This document shows, piece after piece, positions 43,137 through 51,291 of a DNA stretch of 64,000 bases (its first letter is position 1; each line of letters starts with the position of its first letter). The stretch is from assembly GCA_035299065.1 (NCBI GenBank), contig DATGXI010000089.1:1-64000 (forward strand). Reading direction: 5' to 3'. The stretch is from DASPJQ01 sp035299065 (GTDB lineage: Bacteria; Bacteroidota; Bacteroidia; Flavobacteriales_D; UBA2798). Under the pieces are notes generated by a model. It did no database searches and was not told where the DNA came from. It saw nothing but the letters and a program-made list of their open reading frames with translations. Both the position numbers and the translations under genes were made by a program.

Positions 43137-43627
43137 CTTTACAGTTTACAGTTCTCAGTTAGTTTAGTTAATTAGTTCTGGTACAAACTTAGCCAACTAA
43201 CTGAAAACTGCAAACTCAATAACTGCTATCAACGGTTCTCGTCCGCCCCGAAAGCCTGACCTTAATCTGCCAGGATGTTGGGTGCCCGGCCCCAGAGCGG
43301 ACGCACAGCACAAAAGTTAATACCCAACGTAAACTCTCTTGTACTGCTTTTTCCCGTTGTCTTAAAAAATCCTCCTTTCTTAGGTTTTTTAAGAGCAATC
43401 AAACCGTTAGTTTAATGCAGCGGGAATAAAAAAGTAACAACCCGGTTTATTGATTCATAATTCATAGTTCGTAATGAAAGGCCAGGGCTATTCAATTCAT
43501 AATTTAGTATTCATGATTCATAATTACAACCCATGAATTGAAAAGGGGCCGCCAAACACCAACCATGGTGCACCCGTTTAAGGAAGTTTATTTAATGAAT
43601 GATGGGTTGAAAGATGAATTTTGCGGG
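43137..43627. other. Gene-free stretch between purS and the atp-prelude genes
   Basis: No credible gene in these 491 bp. In order it holds a TTTACAGTTTACAGTT phrase (43139-43154), a GC-rich structured island (43231-43408), and AT-rich palindromic phrases such as gattcataattcatagttcg (43453-43472) and gattcataattacaaccc (43516-43533). The minus-strand ORF at 43216-43398 is rejected as coding. Confidence 0.7.
43231..43408. ncRNA. Candidate structured RNA (pseudoknot-capable), strand uncertain
   Basis: A GC-rich island (about 60% over 43231-43312) in AT-rich surroundings with several exact complementarities: AACGGTT (43231-43237) with AACCGTT (43402-43408) as a closing helix; CGTCCGC (43240-43246) with GCGGACG (43297-43303); GTTGGGT (43277-43283) with ACCCAAC (43322-43328), which crosses the previous pair as in an H-type pseudoknot; and a hairpin CTTAAAAAA (43361-43369) with TTTTTTAAG (43385-43393). 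It was checked by eye against tmRNA, RNase P RNA and SRP RNA motifs without a match. Confidence 0.4.
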
Positions 43628-44005
43628 TTAAACTTGCTTTGATTTTTTAAAAAGATACACCACCTCACTCACCAAAAAGCTCATGTACCCAAACACAAAA
43701 AACACCGCAAGGAATTTGGCGTTTTCACCTGCTTTTAGAATAAGAATCACCACAACCAAAACGGCCAGCAACATGCGTATGCTTGACACCATCATAAACG
43801 CATTAATAAAATCTTTTGGTTTTGATTTCATTTTTTGCTCAATAAAATAAGAGCCCGCGGTTGTGGTTAAAAAAAGATACACAAACAAAAAATGAAAACC
43901 CCAATGCGGCAATTCACGGTTGGTAAATTGCGGAAACATGAACTGCATAAGTGCTATAAGGGTTATAAGCACGAGCAGGTTGATTAGCAGGAAACGGGCG
44001 TTCAT
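43628..44005 (-). CDS. Small membrane protein of the ATP synthase prelude (DUF6168-like)
   Basis: 125 residues from the ATG at 44003-44005 (MNARFLLINLLVLITLIALM). Four membrane segments are visible: ~5-22, 38-55, 73-93 and 102-120. Small four-helix proteins of this kind sit between atpZ/atpI-like genes and atpB in many Bacteroidota, possibly as an ATP synthase I-like assembly or ion-supply factor. The family name is from memory of that context and not certain. Here the next gene downstream is not atpB but convergent purS 490 bp away. The longer ORF from 44074 is not preferred because it adds a soluble stretch ahead of the first membrane segment. Confidence 0.72.
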   Translation of the reverse strand: MNARFLLINLLVLITLIALMQFMFPQFTNRELPHWGFHFLFVYLFLTTTAGSYFIEQKMKSKPKDFINAFMMVSSIRMLLAVLVVVILILKAGENAKFLAVFFVFGYMSFLVSEVVYLFKKSKQV

Positions 44006-44102
44006 GGGACAAATGTACTTGATTTTTTTTGAACCACTTACGTTGGCTTTGGAACAGGTGGGGCAAATCACCAATTTGATGTTAAACGTGCCTCAACGTA
44101 AT

Positions 44103-44339
44103 TTACTTTTTGCGGGTGTCAAGTATTATGATGTAGATGGAGAGTGCCAGCCCAATAAAGCCCAGTACCAATGTAAATACAGGCATTTTTAAGTTTAAAT
44201 ACGCATCAAGGTAATGGCCTCCTAAAAAGCCGGCTGTAATAACCGCGCCCATTTTGAAGCTCATGGCCGAGTACTTGTACAAATCACCCGGGCCCTTTTG
44301 ATTTTGCTTAGGCAACGGCTGCTTTTTTATCAGGTTCAC
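44103..44339 (-). CDS. AtpZ/AtpI-family protein
   Basis: A 78-residue membrane protein with the AtpZ pattern: a basic, proline-rich N-terminus, then DLYKYSAMSFKMGAVITAGF and LGGHYLDAYL, and a second helix MPVFTLVLGFIGLALSIYII. AtpZ/AtpI proteins assist F-type ATP synthase assembly and were proposed to form a magnesium or calcium channel. The gene overlaps the bactofilin gene by 32 bp, and the downstream neighbour is a small membrane protein, which is the normal order ahead of atpB in this phylum, but no ATP synthase subunit follows in this window. Confidence 0.82.
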   Translation of the reverse strand: MNLIKKQPLPKQNQKGPGDLYKYSAMSFKMGAVITAGFLGGHYLDAYLNLKMPVFTLVLGFIGLALSIYIIILDTRKK

Positions 44340-44730
44340 TCATCACAGTTTCACGTGTTAAGCCACCCATGCTGCACGACCCGCTAAACACTGCACCTGG
44401 TTCAATGGCCAGTTTACCTGTAATAATATCACCCGTTAATTTTGATGTTGCTTTTAAGGTCAATAACCCGTTTACATGAATTTTTCCTACAAAAACACCC
44501 TCAATGTCAGCACTTTCACAAGTAATTTCACCTTCAATGCTACCCGTTTGGCCAATAACCAGCTTGCCTTTGGTTTGAATGGTGCCTTTCAAGCGCCCAT
44601 CAATACGAATGTTGCTGTCAGACTTAATGTGGCCTTCAATTGATGTGCCGTCAACAATACGGTTTAATTTTTCGGGTGAATTGATTTCGGTGGTTTTACT
44701 CATAGCCTGGTTGTTAGTTGATTTAAACAT
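44308..44730 (-). CDS. Bactofilin (polymer-forming cytoskeletal protein)
   Basis: A 140-residue cytoskeletal protein. The core has the bactofilin right-handed beta-helix pattern: VDGTSIEGHIKSDSNIRIDG, then LKGTIQTKGKLVIGQTGSIE, GEITCESADIEGVFVGKIHV and LLTLKATSKLTGDIITGKLA. Short disordered tails lie at both ends. Bactofilins polymerise without nucleotide and help position cell-envelope machinery. The start at 44730 is supported by a TAnnTTTG box at 44750-44757; an internal ATG at 44703 is the alternative. It leads the bactofilin-atpZ-small membrane protein operon. Confidence 0.93.
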   Translation of the reverse strand: MFKSTNNQAMSKTTEINSPEKLNRIVDGTSIEGHIKSDSNIRIDGRLKGTIQTKGKLVIGQTGSIEGEITCESADIEGVFVGKIHVNGLLTLKATSKLTGDIITGKLAIEPGAVFSGSCSMGGLTRETVMSEPDKKAAVA

Positions 44731-44749
44731 TGAGTTTGGTTGCTGGGGT

Positions 44750-44757
44750 CAAATATA
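44750..44757 (-). promoter_or_regulatory. Candidate -7 box for the bactofilin operon
   Basis: The minus strand reads TATATTTG, a perfect TAnnTTTG match, 20 bp upstream of the ATG at 44730. Confidence 0.5.
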
Positions 44758-44793
44758 AAAAATTTAGCTAAAAAAATTAGCCTTATGTTTCAA

Positions 44794-45372
44794 CTATTTG
44801 CTGTTTTTATGCCCATTTACCAAGGCTAAATGCGGTTTTTCAACCAGGTCGGCATGTATTTGCAATTGCGTTACGGGACTACCCAGTTCATAGCTCACAT
44901 CACCCATAATAATTTCAATGGTATACCCTTTTTTACTTTTTGCTTTCCAGGAATTGAATCCACGAGCTTCAATGCTTTGCCCAAAGCGCCTGTTTAGCCT
45001 GCCTAAAATTGTATCAGCCACCATTTTATTCAGGCTGTCGGTTGGTGAAAAAATGTTGATTTCAGCGCTTTGAAACATGTCATGCTCAAAATGGTAAGAA
45101 CATTCGGCAAAAACACTGTCTTTGTTTTTTAAATTGATGCTTTCAACCACCAAATCTTTTTCATTTTCCAGTACGGTGCTGTCATCACCCATATCAAATT
45201 CCTCACGGGCCATTCCCAGGTTAAACCTGCGTATATCATAATTGTTGGTGAGCAACGAGTCGGCCATGAGCATGGCGCTGTTAGGCTTTTGATCTTTGGC
45301 TGAATTTCCGCAACCTGTAATGACACACGCCAATACAGCCAGCAGTAACCCTATAAAAAACATTAACCTCAT
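44794..45372 (-). CDS. Hypothetical lipoprotein, 192 residues
   Basis: The ATG at 45370-45372 gives MRLMFFIGLLLAVLACVITGCGN, with either CVITGC or AVLAC as the lipobox; ITGC fits best. The mature part (~170 residues) contains RRFNLGMAREEFDMGDDSTV and a beta-rich second half (KKGYTIEIIMGDVSYELGSP) resembling small periplasmic folds, but no family was recognised. It starts 5 bp after the stop of the exonuclease gene, so they are co-transcribed. The longer ORF from 45444 overlaps the exonuclease and is unlikely. Confidence 0.7.
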   Translation of the reverse strand: MRLMFFIGLLLAVLACVITGCGNSAKDQKPNSAMLMADSLLTNNYDIRRFNLGMAREEFDMGDDSTVLENEKDLVVESINLKNKDSVFAECSYHFEHDMFQSAEINIFSPTDSLNKMVADTILGRLNRRFGQSIEARGFNSWKAKSKKGYTIEIIMGDVSYELGSPVTQLQIHADLVEKPHLALVNGHKNSK

Positions 45373-45376
45373 TTGA

Positions 45377-46093
45377 CTATACAAATATAATATCTTCTTG
45401 CGGTATAAGTGGCTCGTTGCGGTATTTAATGAACAATTGAGCAACGGTTAAGGTGTCTTTTTTACAATAATTTGAAATGCGGTCCAAATCCTTGTCCTGG
45501 TAGTATACATGTTTTACATCGGCACCGGTAATGTCGTCCTTGGGTGAGGGTACCCCCATTAAATGGGCAATTAGCTCAAGGCTGGTAAAATTTTTATAAT
45601 CGCCAAAACGCCATAGCTCCATGGTATCCAAAAAAGGTGTTTCCCAGGGCTTACGGCCGTGTACGTTTAAGATAATCGGCAATTTAATTGCGTTGATTAA
45701 CATTCTGCGGCAAATGAACGGGAAATCAAATTCTTTTCCATTATGTGCACACAACATGTGCTCCTGTGTATTGAATTTTACAACCAACAAACCTGCAAAT
45801 TCAGTTAGCAGTTTTTTTTCATCATGACCGGCAAATGACTTTACTTTTATTTTGCGTTTGCCGTCCTGCATAAAAACAAAGGCTACCGATATGCAAATAA
45901 TTTTTGCAAACTCGGCATACACACCGCTTTTTTCGTACAATGTTTCGGTTGTTTCCTCACCTTTAACCTGCCATTTCATTTTAGTGTCCCACAAATATTT
46001 TTCGTAGGCGTCCAACTCGCTATACTGGTATTTTACAGGCACGGTTTCAATGTCCAGGAACAGTATGTTTTCTATTTTTATTTTTTCAATCAT
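45377..46093 (-). CDS. PolB-like 3'-5' exonuclease (DEDD family)
   Basis: A 238-residue nuclease resembling the stand-alone DNA polymerase B exonuclease domain (DNA_pol_B_exo2). The acidic metal ligands are visible: the DxE pair in ILFLDIETVPV, the aspartate of CAHNGKEFDFPFICRRM, and the final YCKKD motif (RISNYCKKDTLTVAQLFIKY). The substrate and pathway are not known; the family is widespread in Bacteroidota. The downstream lipoprotein follows immediately. Confidence 0.88.
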   Translation of the reverse strand: MIEKIKIENILFLDIETVPVKYQYSELDAYEKYLWDTKMKWQVKGEETTETLYEKSGVYAEFAKIICISVAFVFMQDGKRKIKVKSFAGHDEKKLLTEFAGLLVVKFNTQEHMLCAHNGKEFDFPFICRRMLINAIKLPIILNVHGRKPWETPFLDTMELWRFGDYKNFTSLELIAHLMGVPSPKDDITGADVKHVYYQDKDLDRISNYCKKDTLTVAQLFIKYRNEPLIPQEDIIFV

Positions 46094-46162
46094 GAATTTG
46101 CCACAAATAACACTGTTTGGTATTGATTTATTTTGGCTGCCTTTAAATGGTACCCTGCACGG

Positions 46163-46681
46163 TTAATCTTCCTTAAACCATGAAGCGTACATTACATAGT
46201 TATTGGATATGCGTTGTATTTCGCCTTCAAACAATTCCTTGTTTACCTCTTTGACTTTTTTTGCGGGTACGCCTGCGTATACACTTCCACTCTCAACATG
46301 CGTGCCTTCGAGTACAACCGCCCCTGCTGCTATTATGCTATTTGATTCAACAACACAATTGTCCATTACAATAGCGCCCATTCCAATCAATACGTTGTCA
46401 TGTATTGTACAACCGTGTACCAATGCATTGTGACCAATGCTTACATTGTTTCCAATGTTGGTAGGTGATTTTTGATAGGTGCAATGTATAACCGCACCAT
46501 CCTGCACGTTTACCTTATTGCCCATTTTAATATAATGCACATCGCCACGCACAACTGCGTTGAACCAAATGCTGCAATCGTTGCCACACACCACATCGCC
46601 TACAATGGTAGCGTTTTCGGCCAGGTAAATGTTGCTGCCAAATTGCGGGTGTTTGTCTTTAACCGGTTTAATTAATGCCAT
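46163..46681 (-). CDS. Gamma-carbonic anhydrase family protein (left-handed beta-helix)
   Basis: A 172-residue hexapeptide-repeat protein of the YrdA/CaiE type. It shows the repeats NIYLAENATIVGDVVCGNDC, WFNAVVRGDVHYIKMGNKVN and VSIGHNALVHGCTI. The metal-binding histidines of the family are present in GAVIHCTY and IGHNALVHG. Family members are homotrimers that bind zinc or iron; many have no shown carbonic anhydrase activity, so the reaction is uncertain. The C-terminal helix (KEVNKELFEGEIQRISNNYV) is typical. Confidence 0.88.
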   Translation of the reverse strand: MALIKPVKDKHPQFGSNIYLAENATIVGDVVCGNDCSIWFNAVVRGDVHYIKMGNKVNVQDGAVIHCTYQKSPTNIGNNVSIGHNALVHGCTIHDNVLIGMGAIVMDNCVVESNSIIAAGAVVLEGTHVESGSVYAGVPAKKVKEVNKELFEGEIQRISNNYVMYASWFKED

Positions 46682-46735
46682 GTATTAAAGCTAAGAAAAT
46701 GCTTTTTTGCATGGTAAAAAAATTATACCCACATA

Positions 46736-49225
46736 CTAACACAAACAAGGCAGGTTCAAGGTCATGGTTGTTCCTTTATCAACTGTACTTTGAATGTGAA
46801 TGGTGCCGCCCAGTTTTTCAACACCCGTTTTTACGAGGTATAAACCAAGGCCCGTGCCACTGGCCTGGCCCGTTCCGCGGTAATACATATCAAATGCCCT
46901 GGCCTGCGAGTCGGGGTCCATGCCAATGCCGTTGTCTTCAAACTTTACCTCAACACCCTTTGCGCTATCCTTTACCTGAATGTTTAAAAACGAGTGATCA
47001 CAATCCTGTTTCTGGTATTTAATGGCATTTTCAACCAGGTTCTGGAACAACGATTCCATGATAAATTTATTGGATACAAATGAGCGTTTGTTCACCAGGT
47101 TAGGCCGTATGCGAATGCTTGCATATTCTTTTCGCAACTCATATTTAGAAACCGTTTCGTTAATCAATGATTCAAAATCAATTTTATCGTTAAACTGGTT
47201 GGTGTCTTTTATGGTCATGCTTTGCACCAGGTCTTTTATGGTTTCGTCAAGTTTTTGTGCAGTGTTTTCAATTTTTTCGATATACTCCAGTGCTTTTTTC
47301 TGTTTTACCTCGTATTTGCTAACGTGCGTTAAGCCTAAAATAGACGTAATGGGCGCACGCAAGTCATGTGATGCTTTATAAATATATGTTTCCAGCTCTT
47401 TGTTACTGGCCTGCAAGGTTTCTTCCAAGACCTTGGTTCGTGTCACGTCCTGTATAATTCCAGCTAAACGTACGAGGTTGTTTTTATTGTCAACTATAAA
47501 TCGGCCTTCACAATAAATATGGCGCGCATTACCACCATGGCGCACAATGCGTCCGTAAAATGAGAAACCTTGTAGTTTTTCTTTTGCACTGCCAATCATG
47601 CTTTGTATGTGCTCACGGTCATCGGCATGTATGCTGTTTATAAAATTGAGCAATGAGGCTTGAATTTCGCCCGGCATGTATCCAAGTATCTTAAATGTTT
47701 CGTCAGACCAGGTGGATTCACCATTCACGTAATTCACTTCGTAATTACCAACATGGGAAATGGCCTGTGCTTCTTTTAAGGTGCTTGTTAACGCTGCCGT
47801 TGCCTCCTCGTTCATTTTGCGCTGGGTAATGTCAATCAAAATGCCCCGAGAACCGGTAATTTTTCCATTGGCGTCACGTACTGCTTCACACCTGCGCTCA
47901 AGCCACAATATTTTGTTATTATCGGGCCTTATAAACCTGAATTCAAGATCTGTAATTATTCCGTTTATGTGGTTACTCATGGCCTGGCGTACTTTTGATT
48001 TATCGTCAGGGTGAACGCAAGCGTCAATAACACCTGCAATGTTTTCTACTAAAACTGGTATGCCTAAAATTTCGCCTGCGTTTTTTGAACTGCGTACTGA
48101 TTTGTTTAAAAAATCCACATCAAGTGTCACCATTCTTCCTGCATCAATCACCTGTTTTAAACTCGATTCACGTTCTTTTACTTGCGTAATGTCGGTTATA
48201 ATGGCGATGGTACCCACTTTATTTCCGCGTACATCCAGGTAGGGCGAGTTGCTTATGAGCACCCATATTTTACGACCGTATTTTGTATGCAATTCACTTT
48301 CGTGTTGCATGTTGTATGTCTCGGCCGGTTCTTTTAGCAATAGTAATTTTTTTGCATTTTTACTTTTTATTTCCCTTGGAACATACTCAAGCAAACGGCA
48401 AAAGGCTTTATTTACATACATAATTTCATTGGCATTGTTTGTGATCATAATTCCCTCGTTGGTTGACTCAACAATATTTTCCCAATGATGCAGTGGTGAA
48501 TACTCCAAAAATTTATAACGTTTAATAGCTACCAGGGCAACAATGGCAAATAACGTCATGAGCGAACTTGTTGCAGGCACATCGTCAAAACCACCTGCAA
48601 GCGGCAATACAATTTCAAGTATCAATCCACCGCACACAGGCGCTAAAAATCCCAAAAATAAAAGCAATGCTTGCTTGCGCCTTATTTTTTCATGCTGGTC
48701 GTTCATAAAATAAGCCAACGGTATAATAAGCATTAGCATGGCTTCAACAGCCAGGAAAAAATAAATAATGCTTGTTATAAAAGTTGGTTGCGGATTGGCT
48801 ACCCAGTGCCAGGTATATGATTTTACAATATCAAACGTGTCAAGTTTGAGGTTTATGATCATAAAAAATAAAATGGCCGGCAAAAAAAGCAGGGTAAATA
48901 TTAATTTATCAGAAACGCTTTTGTGCCAGCGTGTAAAGCGCAATGAAAACAATACGCCAAATGGCAATACAAATTGCGCGGCAATACCGGTTAGCCGGTA
49001 CCAACTTTCAGCCGCGTGTACATTAGTGCTCAGGTGCATTAGTCCATCAAAAATCTGCCAGGCTACCAGTAAAAACACAAAAAATGAAAACAGGTTATTG
49101 GTACGTCCTTTTGGCAAAAACAAGAAAACATAGAGCCCAATAAACGTATTGATTAATGCGGGCAATAAAAACAGCAAAACCATGGAGGTGCGTGAAAAAT
49201 CAAAATCAAAAACGTGCGTGTTCAT
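46736..49225 (-). CDS. 7TM-PAS sensor histidine kinase
   Basis: 829 residues from the ATG at 49223-49225 (MNTHVFDFDFSRTSMVLLFL); an earlier start at 49276 is possible. The first ~240 residues contain about seven membrane segments, resembling the histidine-kinase N-terminal 7TM region. Three or four PAS domains follow (ESTNEGIMITNNANEIMYVN, LEFRFIRPDNNKILWLERRC, ATWSDETF-like region). The catalytic part has HisKA with phosphoacceptor H in KASHDLRAPITSILGL and an HATPase with NAIKYQ, DNGIGMDPD and TGLGLYLVK. No response regulator is adjacent, so it is an orphan kinase. The ligand is unknown. Confidence 0.9.
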   Translation of the reverse strand: MNTHVFDFDFSRTSMVLLFLLPALINTFIGLYVFLFLPKGRTNNLFSFFVFLLVAWQIFDGLMHLSTNVHAAESWYRLTGIAAQFVLPFGVLFSLRFTRWHKSVSDKLIFTLLFLPAILFFMIINLKLDTFDIVKSYTWHWVANPQPTFITSIIYFFLAVEAMLMLIIPLAYFMNDQHEKIRRKQALLLFLGFLAPVCGGLILEIVLPLAGGFDDVPATSSLMTLFAIVALVAIKRYKFLEYSPLHHWENIVESTNEGIMITNNANEIMYVNKAFCRLLEYVPREIKSKNAKKLLLLKEPAETYNMQHESELHTKYGRKIWVLISNSPYLDVRGNKVGTIAIITDITQVKERESSLKQVIDAGRMVTLDVDFLNKSVRSSKNAGEILGIPVLVENIAGVIDACVHPDDKSKVRQAMSNHINGIITDLEFRFIRPDNNKILWLERRCEAVRDANGKITGSRGILIDITQRKMNEEATAALTSTLKEAQAISHVGNYEVNYVNGESTWSDETFKILGYMPGEIQASLLNFINSIHADDREHIQSMIGSAKEKLQGFSFYGRIVRHGGNARHIYCEGRFIVDNKNNLVRLAGIIQDVTRTKVLEETLQASNKELETYIYKASHDLRAPITSILGLTHVSKYEVKQKKALEYIEKIENTAQKLDETIKDLVQSMTIKDTNQFNDKIDFESLINETVSKYELRKEYASIRIRPNLVNKRSFVSNKFIMESLFQNLVENAIKYQKQDCDHSFLNIQVKDSAKGVEVKFEDNGIGMDPDSQARAFDMYYRGTGQASGTGLGLYLVKTGVEKLGGTIHIQSTVDKGTTMTLNLPCLC

Positions 49226-49434
49226 ACAAACTATAATTACACTGCAAAATAAGTACAGCCAAACCGGGCAAACCACAAGACTAAATCCATTTGCTTGCCC
49301 TTGTAAGATTTAACCCGATTATGTGGATTTTGCATGAATAGGCCTTTGGTTTTGAGTTTTAAACCGATGCCTCAGTAAGTTTTTGTACGCATACTAAAAC
49401 CTTTAGTGGGTCCGTTTTTATTTAAAACACACAC

Positions 49435-50190
49435 ATGCCAACAAAGTTCCTTATACTAAACTACCATAGGTTAATAGGAACTGCGGCATGTCAGCACCAT
49501 TCATTTGACGTACAGTTTGACCAGTTTAAATTGCAAATAGCGCGGTTAAAACAATTAAACATACATTTTGTTTCACTTGAGAAACCGCTATATAGTCAAA
49601 CCCATTTAAATATTGCCCTTACATTTGATGACGGCACGCTTTCAGACCTAAAATATGCCATGCCTTTTTTACTTGAACAGGGTATACCTGCCAGTTTTTT
49701 TATTTCGCCCCATGCACCTGATCTTGAAATGGAATGGAACCAGGTACGTGAAATTTCAAATGCAGGTTTTACCATTGGTTCACACGGCCTAACGCATAAA
49801 TCACTTGCTGCCATTGGAACCGAAGAGCGCTTTTACGAAATGAGCGAATCGCGCAAAATACTGGAACAGGAAATTTCAAAACCTGTTTCATTGTTTGCGT
49901 TTCCTTACGGCCATTACAACAGTGCATGCCTTTTTGCTGCAAAACTTGCCGGATACACTGCGGTGTTTACTACACGTTTTGATTACAATGCTGTGAGTGA
50001 CGGCTATATTTTTCACCGCTGGTCAGTTAAACACCATACAAGCATCCGGGAATTTGACAACGTTTTAAATAGCCGCTCATTAACTGTATTGAGCAAAAAA
50101 ACACGTTCGGCAGCCAGCTATGTGGTGAGTAAAATAAAATCACAGGGCTTTAAGGAAGGTTTTGGAAAACTTAATACTGGCAATATATGA
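49435..50190 (+). CDS. Polysaccharide deacetylase family protein
   Basis: A 251-residue NodB-type enzyme. Motif 1 is LTFDDGT with the catalytic and metal-binding aspartates; motif 2 is IGSHGLTHKSL (HxxxH metal ligands); motif 3 is FAFPYGHYNS. It probably deacetylates N-acetyl sugars of an exopolysaccharide or glycan. No signal peptide or membrane anchor is evident, so it may act in the cytoplasm or be exported by other means. The stop overlaps the start of the GT2 gene by four bases (ATGA), marking a three-gene sugar-polymer operon. Confidence 0.9.
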   Translation: MPTKFLILNYHRLIGTAACQHHSFDVQFDQFKLQIARLKQLNIHFVSLEKPLYSQTHLNIALTFDDGTLSDLKYAMPFLLEQGIPASFFISPHAPDLEMEWNQVREISNAGFTIGSHGLTHKSLAAIGTEERFYEMSESRKILEQEISKPVSLFAFPYGHYNSACLFAAKLAGYTAVFTTRFDYNAVSDGYIFHRWSVKHHTSIREFDNVLNSRSLTVLSKKTRSAASYVVSKIKSQGFKEGFGKLNTGNI

Positions 50191-51281
50191 TGGTAGTTTT
50201 TATCATAGCCTGTATACCCTTAGCACTTTTACTAAGCTATCCTTTTTACGCGTGGCTGCGTTATGTCTTTTTTAAATCACCACCCAAACGCAATCACTTA
50301 TTTTTACAGCCGGTAAGCATACTCATTAGCTGTTACAATGAGGAAAAACATATACGCCAACGCATTGAAACTTTTTTGGCTGACGATGAATGGATTGATG
50401 GATCAGAAATCATTGTTATTTCGGCAGGCTCAACGGATGGCACCAACGCCATACTCGAAAGCTTTCACCTAAACAGCAAAGTAAAAACCATAATACTACA
50501 GCAACATTTTACAAAAATTGAATCACTCAACAAAATTGTGCCCCTTGCCTCAAATAACATTCTTATTTTTTCAGATTGCCGGCAGCAAATGCGCAGGCAT
50601 GCTGTAAAACACCTGGTACGTAATTTCAGTGACCCGCGTGTTGGTACGGTTACTTCGGTTTTGCGTGATCATTTCGATTCAAAACAGGAATCGTTTATGC
50701 GCAAATTATTAAATGCTATTTTATATATGGATGGCCAAAGCGGGTCTTCGTTGAACGTGTATGGTGCGCTTTACGCTCAACGCAAGTCCTGCTTCAGGCC
50801 GTTTCCAAAAGACATTTTATTTGACGATCTTTTTGTTATTGTGTCAACCCTGCAGCAAAAAAAACGCCTGGTGCAGGAAAACCGTTCGGTTATTTACGAT
50901 GTTAATTTCGGGGATTATTATGCCAATGAGCGCATTAAGCGGCTAAACCGCGGACTTCTTTTGTTTTTTGTTAACCATTGGCGTATGGTTTTTAAACTTG
51001 AATTTAATGATTTGGTAAGGTTCATGATTTACAAGTATGCTAAATTGCTCATGCCTGTTTGTATGTTAGTGTCCTTTATTTCATTTTTGTTTGTGGCCCC
51101 GGCCGCCTTGGTATCCATAACACTTTCGCTTTTTCTTTTTTTCGCCTTGCTAATTCCGTCAACACAACGGTTCATTCACCTTTTACTACGCATCAATTAT
51201 TATTTCCTGTTATCCAGTTTCCGTTTTTTCTTTTTAGGCGACCGGTCGGTAACGTGGGCTAAACTTAAAACATCTACTTAA
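50187..51281 (+). CDS. Membrane glycosyltransferase, GT2 family
   Basis: A 364-residue protein. One N-terminal membrane segment precedes the GT-A catalytic domain: VSILISCYNEEKHIRQRIET, the nucleotide-sugar site at IIVISAGSTDGT, the second aspartate at ILIFSDCRQQM, and a later FDDLFVI acidic motif. Two or three membrane segments end the protein (MLVSFISFLFVAPAALVSI onward). The layout resembles processive synthases such as hyaluronan or poly-N-acetylglucosamine enzymes, though the QxxRW motif is replaced by LNRGLLLFF. With the deacetylase upstream, a polymer that is made and then deacetylated is a reasonable inference. Confidence 0.88.
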   Translation: MMVVFIIACIPLALLLSYPFYAWLRYVFFKSPPKRNHLFLQPVSILISCYNEEKHIRQRIETFLADDEWIDGSEIIVISAGSTDGTNAILESFHLNSKVKTIILQQHFTKIESLNKIVPLASNNILIFSDCRQQMRRHAVKHLVRNFSDPRVGTVTSVLRDHFDSKQESFMRKLLNAILYMDGQSGSSLNVYGALYAQRKSCFRPFPKDILFDDLFVIVSTLQQKKRLVQENRSVIYDVNFGDYYANERIKRLNRGLLLFFVNHWRMVFKLEFNDLVRFMIYKYAKLLMPVCMLVSFISFLFVAPAALVSITLSLFLFFALLIPSTQRFIHLLLRINYYFLLSSFRFFFLGDRSVTWAKLKTST

Positions 51282-51291
51282 TTCAATTCAT

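Noticed and set aside
43216..43398. Minus-strand ORF of 60 codons in the purS-atp gap
   Set aside because: It overlaps the GC-rich structured island, its sequence resembles no family, and base pairing explains the region better than coding.
43231..43408. tmRNA, RNase P RNA or SRP RNA
   Set aside because: No tmRNA-like tRNA ends, no GAGGAAAGTC of RNase P and no GGAAG SRP loop were found on either strand; an Rfam search would be decisive.
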